Source of the DNA: Chloroflexota bacterium
GTDB lineage: Bacteria; Chloroflexota; Dehalococcoidia; SM23-28-2; RBG-16-64-32
Direction of reading: 5' to 3'
Assembly (NCBI GenBank): GCA_022565075.1
Contig: JADFKG010000062.1
Coordinates: 1-10,999, forward strand
Length of the DNA: 10,999 nucleotides
Below the pieces are notes generated by a model. The model saw only the letters and a program-made list of their open reading frames with translations. It was not told where the DNA came from and made no database searches. The position numbers were made by a program, and so were the translations under genes. How positions within the stretch are numbered: position 1 is the first letter of the stretch; every line of letters starts with the position of its first letter. This document shows, piece by piece, positions 6,178 to 10,999 of the stretch.

Positions 6178-6197
6178 GGTTCTCGAAGGGCGAGCGG
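6165..6197. repeat. Inverted repeat spanning the plsX stop; possible dispersed palindrome
   Basis: CCGCTCGTCCT (6165-6175) pairs with AGGGCGAGCGG (6187-6197) over 11 positions, one being G-U, around an 11-base loop that itself holds GAG-GTT-CTC. There is no T-tract on either strand, so it is not an obvious intrinsic terminator. The GTCCTGAG...TCGAAGG...CGAG core resembles, from memory, a palindrome dispersed in intergenic regions of many GC-rich genomes; that identity is not proved here. It may also end or protect the plsX transcript. Confidence 0.5.
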
Positions 6198-6288
6198 AGC
6201 GCAGAGGTGACGCTTAGGGAGCCCCGTGAAACGCTCTTGGTTCGAGAGCCTCACCATGAGCGGCCGGCGGACACCCGCACAGCGGGCG
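6198..6288. other. Convergent plsX/tetR intergenic region
   Basis: The rest of the gap between the converging plsX and tetR genes. It holds a short hairpin, CCCGC-ACA-GCGGG (6274-6286), close to the tetR stop. A stretch TTCGAGAGCC (6241-6250) is nearly complementary to GGTTCTCGAA (6178-6187). Neither is followed by a T-run. No open frame with recognisable content or RNA gene was found. Confidence 0.4.
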
Positions 6289-6909
6289 CTAGCGGCGGAC
6301 GAGCCAGTCGGCGAGTAGCTCCGAGAACTCCTGTACGCGGCCGCTGAGGCGCAGCGGCTCGGGTGCCAGTTCGGACTGGATCAGCGCACCTTCGTACGTG
6401 GCCATGAGGGCCGAAGCCTGCAGCGAGATGTCCACGTCGTCGCGGACGATCCCTAACTCGCGGCCAAGCTTGAGTGCGTCGACGACGAAGTCGTGCCAGC
6501 CGGCGTAGAACTCGGCCAGCCGGGCGCGCACCATTTCATTGCGCATGGCGTGGGCCATGAACTCGTAGTAAACAGCCGTTCCCAGTGGCTCACTGCCGCG
6601 GGTGTCGAAGAACGCCTCAAGGATGCGGCGCTGGTTCTCGGCGATGCCGATGCTCGGATCGAGGGCGTGCCGGAGGGTCTCCTTACGCGCCTCGATGCGC
6701 TGGCGCAGCATCTCCCAGAAGAGGTCTTCCTTGCTCTCGAAGTGGACATAGAACGCACCCTTGGAGAAGCCAGCCTCGCGCACGATTTCGTCAACTGTCG
6801 CGCGTTCGAAGCCGTTGTGGGCGAAGATCTTAAGAGCCGCGTCAAGAAGACGCCGGCGGGTCTGTTCACGGCTGCGACGGCGCTTGGTGGGCGTTTGGGC
6901 GGTAGTCAC
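6289..6909 (-). CDS. TetR/AcrR family transcriptional regulator
   Basis: Protein of 206 residues. A basic N-terminal tail (KRRRSREQTRRR, 9-20) leads into the TetR DNA-binding domain: LLDAALKIFAHNGFERATVD (21-40), then the helix-turn-helix EIVREAGFSKGAFYVHFESK (41-60) and EDLFWEML. The remaining residues form the helical ligand/dimer domain, too variable to predict the ligand. It has no transporter or enzyme gene beside it in the same direction, so the target may be itself or lie elsewhere. The start is GTG at 6909 without a ribosome site; a perfect TATAAT ends 11 bases upstream, implying a leader of only a few bases. It is transcribed in the same direction as csoR, 95 bases downstream of it, and converges on plsX. 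Confidence 0.92.
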   Translation of the reverse strand: MTTAQTPTKRRRSREQTRRRLLDAALKIFAHNGFERATVDEIVREAGFSKGAFYVHFESKEDLFWEMLRQRIEARKETLRHALDPSIGIAENQRRILEAFFDTRGSEPLGTAVYYEFMAHAMRNEMVRARLAEFYAGWHDFVVDALKLGRELGIVRDDVDISLQASALMATYEGALIQSELAPEPLRLSGRVQEFSELLADWLVRR

Positions 6910-6920
6910 AATCGTGCCGG

Positions 6921-6926
6921 ATTATA
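6921..6926 (-). promoter_or_regulatory. tetR promoter -10 element, nearly leaderless
   Basis: TATAAT on the minus strand, a perfect consensus in a GC-rich setting, ending 11 bases before the GTG start. The transcript would begin about 4-6 bases before GTG, which agrees with the lack of a ribosome site. No good -35 (only TCGCAA-like at 17 bases). Confidence 0.55.
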
Positions 6927-7004
6927 CACGCCGCGGTAGGGGATTGCGAGCGTCAGAGACTGGCCGGTCAGTTCAGCCGCTAGCACGGTGGCCGCAGCCT
7001 GGCG

Positions 7005-7328
7005 CTAGGTGTCTTGCCGCTTTGGGGCGCCCATGCGCATCCACATCTTGAGCGCTTGCTGCATGTTGCGGACCGCCTGCTCTGGCGTCTCGTCATCGCA
7101 GAGGCAGCGCTCCACGTGGTGATCCAGCAGGCGGAGGCCCACCTGGTCGAGGCTGCTGCGCGCGGCCATCAGTTGTGTCACGATGTCCTCGCACACGCGG
7201 TCCTCTTCCAGCATGCGCTGGATGCCGCGGATCTGGCCCTCGATGCGGCGCAGACGAGCCAGCAGGTTCTGCACTTCCTGCGCTAGCTTATCGTTGGTCT
7301 TTTGCTTCGTATCAGCGTCCATTGACAT
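7005..7328 (-). CDS. csoR: CsoR-type copper-sensing transcriptional repressor
   Basis: Small all-helical repressor of the CsoR/RcnR (DUF156) family. In known CsoR proteins Cu(I) binding releases the operator. The sequence has LARLRRIEGQIRGIQRMLEE (23-42), DRVCED with Cys46, and LLDHHVERC with His71 and Cys75. The 25- and 4-residue spacings match the C-H-C copper ligands of the Mycobacterium CsoR. The His ligand argues against a persulfide-type CstR, and no N-terminal His suggests RcnR. The residue before Cys46 is Val rather than the usual Tyr. Two ATGs are possible: 7328, with GAGGGG only 1 base away, and 7322, where the same GAGGGG is 7 bases upstream; the second may be the true start (105 residues). 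It is divergent from trxA, with an operator-like palindrome overlapping the start. Confidence 0.92.
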   Translation of the reverse strand: MSMDADTKQKTNDKLAQEVQNLLARLRRIEGQIRGIQRMLEEDRVCEDIVTQLMAARSSLDQVGLRLLDHHVERCLCDDETPEQAVRNMQQALKMWMRMGAPKRQDT

Positions 7329-7351
7329 ACCCCTCGGGGGTATGCTACCAT
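7322..7351 (+). promoter_or_regulatory. trxA-trxB promoter enclosing the operator
   Basis: TTGACA (7322-7327, perfect), an 18-base spacer that contains nearly all of the palindrome, and TACCAT (7346-7351, four of six). The start would be near 7358, giving a leader of about 43 bases to the trxA ATG. The slightly long spacer with a dyad inside it is a typical place for metal-responsive control. Confidence 0.6.
7326..7344. promoter_or_regulatory. CsoR-type operator palindrome
   Basis: CATACCCC-TCG-GGGGTATG: two perfect 8-base arms around a 3-base centre. TACCCC...GGGGTA palindromes are the known operator pattern of CsoR-family repressors. It fills the spacer of the trxA promoter (between -35 7322-7327 and -10 7346-7351). 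It also covers the csoR start codon and the likely csoR transcription start, so binding should affect both directions. The palindrome is seen; binding is inferred. Confidence 0.85.
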
Positions 7352-7371
7352 GAGTTCACCAAACGAGTCAA
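7342..7371 (-). promoter_or_regulatory. Divergent csoR promoter
   Basis: Minus strand TTGACT (7371-7366, five of six), 18 bases, TAGCAT (7347-7342, four of six). The start would fall near 7335, in the middle of the palindrome, so CsoR binding would be autoregulatory. The two promoters overlap face to face. Confidence 0.5.
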
Positions 7372-7388
7372 CCGCAGCTAGAAAGCGC

Positions 7389-7394
7389 AGGAGG
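7389..7394 (+). promoter_or_regulatory. Ribosome binding site for trxA
   Basis: AGGAGG 6 bases before ATG 7401. It fixes the start against the in-frame ATG at 7350, which overlaps the -10 element and has no such site. Confidence 0.8.
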
Positions 7395-7400
7395 ATCCCC

Positions 7401-7727
7401 ATGAGCAAGCCCCAGGACGTATCGGACAACGAGTGGGATGCAGAGGTACTGTCCAGCGATACGCCAGTGCTCGTAGACTTCTGGGCGCCCTGGTGCGGTC
7501 CCTGCAAGATGGTGGCCCCCGTCGTCGATGAGCTGGCCGAGGAGTACGACGGCAAGGTGAAGTTCGTCAAGCTCAACACCGACGACAACATCGAGACGGC
7601 GTCCAAGTACGGAATCCGCAGCATCCCTACGCTCATGGTGTTCAAGGGTGGCGAGATCGTCGAGCAGGTGGTCGGCTTCCGCCCCAAGAGCGAACTCAAG
7701 AAGTCGTTGGAAAAGGCGCTTGCCTAA
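7401..7727 (+). CDS. trxA: Thioredoxin
   Basis: Small disulfide reductant of 108 residues, the classical thioredoxin size. It has VLVDFWAPWCGPCKMVAP (23-40) with the redox pair Cys32/Cys35, KLNTDDN (57-63), the cis-proline loop SIPTLMVFKGG (74-84) and the C-terminal helix. No signal peptide, so cytoplasmic. Its partner reductase TrxB starts on the base after its stop codon (TAA then GTG), so the two are one operon. The promoter holds a CsoR-type operator, suggesting induction by copper or related thiol stress through the divergent csoR. Among thioredoxin-fold proteins, the WCGPC motif and length make thioredoxin itself the clear call. Confidence 0.96.
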   Translation: MSKPQDVSDNEWDAEVLSSDTPVLVDFWAPWCGPCKMVAPVVDELAEEYDGKVKFVKLNTDDNIETASKYGIRSIPTLMVFKGGEIVEQVVGFRPKSELKKSLEKALA

Positions 7728-8705
7728 GTGACCGACGACCTACAGTACGACGTCGTGATTATCGGCGGCGGTCCGGCCGGACTCGCCGCCGGCGTCTATG
7801 CGGCGCGTGGCCGACGCAAGACCGTCCTTCTGGAGAAGGGCGTGATCGGCGGTCAGATCGCCCTCACGGAGCTCGTCGAGAACTACCCCGGCATCAAGAG
7901 CATCAACGGCTTCGACCTGGCGCAGGAGATGCTGACACAGGCCGAGAGCTACGGCATGAAGACGGCCTACGTCGAGGTCAACGGCATCGAGCAGTCCGGC
8001 GACCTCTGGACCGTCCGCACGAGCGACGGCGACTACACGGCGAAGGCGATCATCATGACCGCCGGCGCCGACTACGACAAGCTGGGCATCCCCGGCGAGG
8101 AAAAGCTGACCGGCAAGGGCGTCTCCTACTGCGCTACCTGCGACGCGGCGTTCTTCAAGGACATGGAGACGATCGTCGTCGGCGGCGGCGACGCGGCGCT
8201 CGAAGAGGCGATATTCACGACGCGCTATGCCACGAAGGTGACGATCGTGCACCGCCGCGACGAGCTGCGCGGAAGCGCCATCCTGCAGGAGCGTGCCTTC
8301 GCCAACGACAAGATCGACTTCAAGTGGAACACTATCGTCACGGATATCCTCGGCGACGAGCAGGTGACGGGCGTCAAGCTGAAGGACGTCAAGACCGGCG
8401 AGGAGAGCGAGATGCCTATCTCCGCCGTCTTCATCTTCATCGGCCAGCACCCGAACTCAGACTTCATCGGCGACCTCGCCCCGATGGACAAGGGCGGCCA
8501 CGTCATCGTCGACGACTGGATGCGGACGCCGCAGCCCGGCCTCTTCGTGGCCGGCGACGTGCGCCAGAACAGCGCTCGCCAGGTGGCATCGAGCGTCGGC
8601 GACGGCGTCACCGCCGCCATCGGCGCCGAGCACTACATCGCCGACAAGTTCCCGGAATCAGAGCTACACTCCGCGGAACCGGTCGAGACCACCGTTTCCG
8701 CCTGA
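7728..8705 (+). CDS. trxB: Thioredoxin reductase (FAD, NAD(P)H)
   Basis: Flavoprotein that passes electrons from NADPH through FAD to a CxxC disulfide and on to thioredoxin. The 325 residues match the low-molecular-weight bacterial type. Visible are the FAD Rossmann motif IIGGGPAGLAAG (11-22), GGQIALTE (41-48), the redox-active CATC (135-138), the second nucleotide motif VVGGGDAALEEA (150-161) with HRRDELRGS (175-183) downstream whose two Arg favour NADPH, and GLFVAGDVRQ (271-280) near the FAD. The C-terminal tail after about 305 is acidic and probably disordered. The start GTG at 7728 directly follows the trxA stop, with AAAAGG about 12 bases upstream, so it is probably translated by coupling. 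A strong hairpin after the stop ends the operon. Confidence 0.96.
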   Translation: MTDDLQYDVVIIGGGPAGLAAGVYAARGRRKTVLLEKGVIGGQIALTELVENYPGIKSINGFDLAQEMLTQAESYGMKTAYVEVNGIEQSGDLWTVRTSDGDYTAKAIIMTAGADYDKLGIPGEEKLTGKGVSYCATCDAAFFKDMETIVVGGGDAALEEAIFTTRYATKVTIVHRRDELRGSAILQERAFANDKIDFKWNTIVTDILGDEQVTGVKLKDVKTGEESEMPISAVFIFIGQHPNSDFIGDLAPMDKGGHVIVDDWMRTPQPGLFVAGDVRQNSARQVASSVGDGVTAAIGAEHYIADKFPESELHSAEPVETTVSA

Positions 8706-8724
8706 CCAACACTGCTTCTCTTGC

Positions 8725-8750
8725 GAACGCCGCCCTTCGGGGCGGCGTTC
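8725..8750 (+). terminator. Strong UUCG-loop hairpin after trxB
   Basis: GAACGCCGCCC and GGGCGGCGTTC form 11 perfect pairs closed by a C(TTCG)G tetraloop. The tail is TTCTTGCG, so the T-tract is poor. Given its place 19 bases after the trxB stop and the end of the operon, it most likely terminates trxA-trxB transcription. The next gene starts 25 bases later with its own -10-like element. Confidence 0.75.
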
Positions 8751-8762
8751 TTGCGTGCGGGA

Positions 8763-8768
8763 TACACT
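8763..8768 (+). promoter_or_regulatory. Possible -10 element of a leaderless ABC-F transcript
   Basis: TACACT (four of six) ends 7 bases before the ATG at 8776, which would place the transcript start at or next to the start codon. No -35 is seen, and only a weak GGGAA stands in the ribosome-site position. Confidence 0.3.
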
Positions 8769-8775
8769 GGGAACG

Positions 8776-10428
8776 ATGCTGTTCGTTGAATCCGTAGCGC
8801 GATCGTTCGGCGGCCTGGACGTCCTCCAGGGCGTCTCCTTCACCGTGGGCAAGGGCGAGCGCGCCGGCCTCGTCGGGCCGAACGGCGCCGGCAAGACGAC
8901 GCTCCTGCGCATCATCGCCGGCGAAGACGAGGCGGACGAGGGTCGCGCGGGCGTCTCCGGCAAGTCGCACGAGGGCCGCGGGGGCGAGCTCGGCTACCTG
9001 AAGCAGGAGGCCGGCGTCGAGAGCGACAACACCCTCTTCGCCGAGATGTGGACGGCGTTCCCGGAGGCCCGCCGCATCGAGCTGCGCCTGGCGGAGATCG
9101 CCGACGCGCTCGTGGCCGGCGACGGAGACGTCGACGCGTTGATCGAGGAGCAGGCCGCGCTGTTCGAGGAGTTCGACCGCCTCGACGGCTATCGCATCGA
9201 GTCTCGCATCGCGCGCGTGCTGGACGGGCTGGGCTTCTCGGTTCCGGACCGCAAGAAGCGCTGCGGCACCTTCAGCGGCGGCTGGCAGATGCGCATCGCG
9301 CTCGCCAAGGTGCTCGTGCGGCGCCCCGCCAACATTCTCCTTGACGAGCCGACCAACCACCTCGACAAGGCAGCTCGCGACTGGCTGGCGGAAGACCTCT
9401 CCGACTACAACGGCGCGTTGCTCATCGTCACCCACGACGGCGAGTTCCTTGACGGCGTCGCCAACCGCATCCTGGAGCTGCGCGAGGGCGCGGTCGAGCT
9501 CTATCACGGCAACTACAGCGACTATCAGCGCGTCAAGGCCGCCAAGCTCCAGCAGCTGGACAAAGCAGCCGGTCGCCAGGAGCGCCAGCTGGCGAAGCAA
9601 GAGCGCTTCATCGAGCGTTTTCGCGCCAAGAACACGAAGGCTACCGCGGTCAAGAGCCGCGAGAAGGCGCTGGCGCGCATAGAGCGCATCAAGCGGCCGG
9701 GCAAGGAATCAGAGGTGCACATCGGGCTCGAGGCGCAGGGCCGCACGGAGAACGACGTGCTTGTCCTGGACGGCGTCGGCCACGTGTACCCCGTACGAGA
9801 GGGCGACCCGGACGGCCAGGATGACCACGTCGTCCTCGTGGACGTGAACCTGCGCGTGGAGCGGGGACAGAAAGTCGTGCTCGTGGGCCCGAACGGCAGC
9901 GGCAAGAGCACGCTGCTCAAGATCGCCACCGGCCACATCCAACCTACGGAGGGCAGCGTGCGGTGGGCTCAGCTTGCCCGCTGCGGCTACTACGACCAGC
10001 ACCAGGACGAAGCGCTCGATCCGGACAAGACGCCCCTCGAGGAGCTGCGGGCCGCCGCCCCGACCGCGCGCGATGAACGCCTGCGGACAGTGCTCGGCCA
10101 GTTCCTCTTCCGCGGGGACGACGTCTTCCAGCGCATCAGCACGCTTTCCGGCGGCGAGCGCAGCCGCGTTGCCCTGGCCCGGCTGACTGTGCAGCCGACC
10201 AACGTCCTCGTCCTCGACGAGCCGACGAACCACCTCGACCGCACGACGCGCCGCAAGCTGATCGAGGTGCTGGCGAAGTACGACGGCACGATCATCTGCG
10301 CCGCCCACGATCCGGGTATCCTCGAGCGTGTCGCCACGCACGTCTACGAGGTCAGCGACGGCGACTGCCGCGAGCTGATCGATCTGCGGCGGGACCGGCC
10401 GAGCAAGCAGTCGCTCGGCCGCAGGTAG
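8776..10428 (+). CDS. ABC-F family ATP-binding protein (duplicated ATPase, EttA/Uup-like)
   Basis: Cytoplasmic protein of 550 residues with two ATPase domains and no membrane segment. Domain 1: Walker A GPNGAGKTT (34-42), signature FSGGWQ (166-171), Walker B ILLDEPTNHLD (187-197), switch His in VTHD (218-221). Domain 2: GPNGSGKST (371-379), LSGGERSR (457-464), VLVLDEPTNHLD (477-488), His in AAHD (509-512). The charged linker at about 245-310 is the P-site tRNA interaction motif region; its Lys/Arg-rich helices suit ribosome binding. ABC-F proteins act on ribosomes in translation control or antibiotic protection; which role applies here cannot be told. Both domains look catalytically intact. 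ATG 8776 is preferred to the GTG at 8755, since the family N-terminus begins at MLFVESVARSFGG. It converges on the cupredoxin gene. Confidence 0.93.
   Translation: MLFVESVARSFGGLDVLQGVSFTVGKGERAGLVGPNGAGKTTLLRIIAGEDEADEGRAGVSGKSHEGRGGELGYLKQEAGVESDNTLFAEMWTAFPEARRIELRLAEIADALVAGDGDVDALIEEQAALFEEFDRLDGYRIESRIARVLDGLGFSVPDRKKRCGTFSGGWQMRIALAKVLVRRPANILLDEPTNHLDKAARDWLAEDLSDYNGALLIVTHDGEFLDGVANRILELREGAVELYHGNYSDYQRVKAAKLQQLDKAAGRQERQLAKQERFIERFRAKNTKATAVKSREKALARIERIKRPGKESEVHIGLEAQGRTENDVLVLDGVGHVYPVREGDPDGQDDHVVLVDVNLRVERGQKVVLVGPNGSGKSTLLKIATGHIQPTEGSVRWAQLARCGYYDQHQDEALDPDKTPLEELRAAAPTARDERLRTVLGQFLFRGDDVFQRISTLSGGERSRVALARLTVQPTNVLVLDEPTNHLDRTTRRKLIEVLAKYDGTIICAAHDPGILERVATHVYEVSDGDCRELIDLRRDRPSKQSLGRR
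10396..10421. repeat. Perfect hairpin in the last codons of the ABC-F gene
   Basis: CGGCCGAGC (10396-10404) pairs with GCTCGGCCG (10413-10421), nine perfect G/C-rich pairs around AAGCAGTC, ending 4 bases before the stop codon. On the other strand it lies 27 bases past the cupredoxin stop, so it could mark the 3' end of both converging transcripts. No T-tract on either side. A weaker GCGGC/GCCGC pair (10428-10432, 10442-10446) lies in the 19-base gap. Confidence 0.5.
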
Positions 10429-10447
10429 CGGCCCGGGTGTCGCCGCG

Positions 10448-10924
10448 CTAGTCGACGACGATTACGCCGCCCATGCTGCCCGGGTGTAGATCGCAGCGGA
10501 ACGTGAACGTCCCCGCGGTGGCGCCATCCAGCGTCAACTCCTCGACGGCGCCGGAGTCGATCGTTGGCACGAAGGCATCGTCCTCAGTGTCGTAGCGGCC
10601 GTCGATGCCGGCGATGCGTATGGTGTGCGTCGCCGGGTCGTTGTTCGTCAGTCGGATCGTTACCGTGTCGCCGAGCGGGACGTGCAGGTTGTTCGGCGAA
10701 AACAGGATGTCGCTCAGCGCCACTTCGATCACGCCGTCCACGGGCTCGGTCAGCGTTGCGTCTATCGCCTGGGCCGGGTCCGGCTGCTGCTGCGGTACGG
10801 GCTGCGACGGGAAGAGGTTCGGCGTTTCGGTGGCGATGGCGTCGCTGCCATCATCGTTGTCCCCGCAGGCGGCGACGAACAGCGCGGCTACCAGGAGCAA
10901 GAGCAGTGCGGGCGCGAGCTTCAA
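10448..10924 (-). CDS. Cupredoxin-domain lipoprotein (type-1 copper)
   Basis: Protein of 158 residues. The N-terminus MKLAPALLLLLVAALFVAAC is a lipoprotein signal with lipobox VAAC, Cys20 being the lipidated residue. An acidic then Pro/Gln-rich linker (21-55) follows, and then a cupredoxin barrel (about 62-158). The type-1 copper ligands are visible: His100 (ATH), then Cys144, His147 and Met151 in CDLHPGSM. It should be anchored outside the cytoplasmic membrane and carry electrons or hold copper, like plastocyanin/amicyanin-type proteins. The redox partner is unknown. The start is TTG at 10924: an in-frame TGA stands directly before it, and GGAGG is 8 bases upstream. It converges on the ABC-F gene. 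csoR lies about 3 kb away, but no CsoR-type palindrome was seen before this gene. Confidence 0.92.
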   Translation of the reverse strand: MKLAPALLLLLVAALFVAACGDNDDGSDAIATETPNLFPSQPVPQQQPDPAQAIDATLTEPVDGVIEVALSDILFSPNNLHVPLGDTVTIRLTNNDPATHTIRIAGIDGRYDTEDDAFVPTIDSGAVEELTLDGATAGTFTFRCDLHPGSMGGVIVVD

Positions 10925-10932
10925 TCAACCAA

Positions 10933-10937
10933 CCTCC
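10933..10937 (-). promoter_or_regulatory. Ribosome binding site supporting the TTG start of the cupredoxin gene
   Basis: GGAGG on the minus strand, 8 bases before TTG 10924. With the in-frame TGA adjoining the TTG, it leaves no ATG or GTG that would keep the signal peptide. Confidence 0.7.
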
Positions 10938-10957
10938 GGGGTGCGTTTCTCCGGTCG

Positions 10958-10963
10958 AGGATA
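10958..10963 (-). promoter_or_regulatory. Possible cupredoxin gene -10 element
   Basis: TATCCT on the minus strand (four of six), 33 bases before the TTG start. The matching -35 position (near 10981-10986) reads AGCCTG, which is poor, so the call is tentative. Nothing else is recognisable between 10964 and the window end. Confidence 0.25.
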
Positions 10964-10999
10964 CAACCCCGGAACGTGCACAGGCTATCCGGTGACCGT

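Noticed and set aside
6226..6255. GGTTCGA-containing stretch resembling a tRNA T-arm
   Set aside because: The flanking bases do not form a 5-pair T-stem and no acceptor, D or anticodon arm is found.
7350..7400. Earlier ATG for trxA
   Set aside because: It overlaps the -10 element, lacks a ribosome site and adds a basic 17-residue tail foreign to thioredoxin; AGGAGG directs 7401.
8755..8775. GTG start 7 codons earlier for the ABC-F gene
   Set aside because: It lies 4 bases after the trxB terminator hairpin and adds residues not typical of the family; ATG 8776 fits better, though this is not certain.
8608..9600. 330-residue minus-strand frame opposite the ABC-F gene
   Set aside because: It lies over the strongly supported ABC-F reading frame and trxB end, has low-complexity Leu/Ala/Val content and no recognisable domain.
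1..10999. CRISPR array, insertion sequence, integrase, phage or defence genes
   Set aside because: No regularly spaced direct repeats, transposase or integrase motifs, or target-site duplications were seen on either strand; the genes are ordinary chromosomal ones.

Overview
The window is GC-rich bacterial DNA with short intergenic gaps, many GTG/TTG (and possibly CTG) starts, overlapping stop/start codons and several nearly leaderless genes. This suits a GC-rich environmental bacterium such as a Chloroflexota or actinobacterial-type lineage. Nothing in the window fixes the phylum, so that placement is only inference. No rRNA, tRNA, CRISPR array, insertion sequence or phage gene is visible.

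Left third (1-3846, minus strand): a methionine/adenine salvage block. Read in transcription order it holds apt (adenine phosphoribosyltransferase), then a 238-base leader with a clear SAM-I (S-box) riboswitch followed by an intrinsic terminator, then mtnA, mtnP, a two-domain GNAT acetyltransferase and a DJ-1/PfpI-family gene cut by the window edge. The four genes after the riboswitch overlap by 8, 4 and 4 bases. MtnP splits methylthioadenosine into adenine and methylthioribose-1-phosphate, MtnA isomerises the sugar phosphate, and Apt recovers the adenine. SAM should shut off mtnA and everything after it, but not apt, which lies upstream of the switch.

Middle (3896-6909): divergent from apt, an M20-family amidohydrolase gene is followed 18 bases later by plsX (fatty acid/phospholipid synthesis). 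plsX converges on a TetR-family regulator gene whose promoter has a perfect TATAAT just upstream of its GTG start.

Right (7005-8750): csoR (copper-sensing repressor type, with intact Cys-His-Cys ligands) is divergent from trxA-trxB (thioredoxin and thioredoxin reductase). A 19-base palindrome of the CsoR operator type lies exactly in the spacer of the trxA promoter and overlaps the csoR start, so CsoR probably controls both directions. A strong UUCG-loop hairpin ends the trx operon.

Far right (8776-10963): an ABC-F type ATPase (translation factor family) converges on a TTG-start lipoprotein gene encoding a type-1 copper cupredoxin.

The genes are mostly well-known families. The most informative parts are regulatory: the riboswitch with its terminator, and the CsoR-trx control region. 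Several genes (apt, plsX, the ABC-F gene) also carry perfect or near-perfect hairpins without adjacent T-tracts at or across their stop codons.
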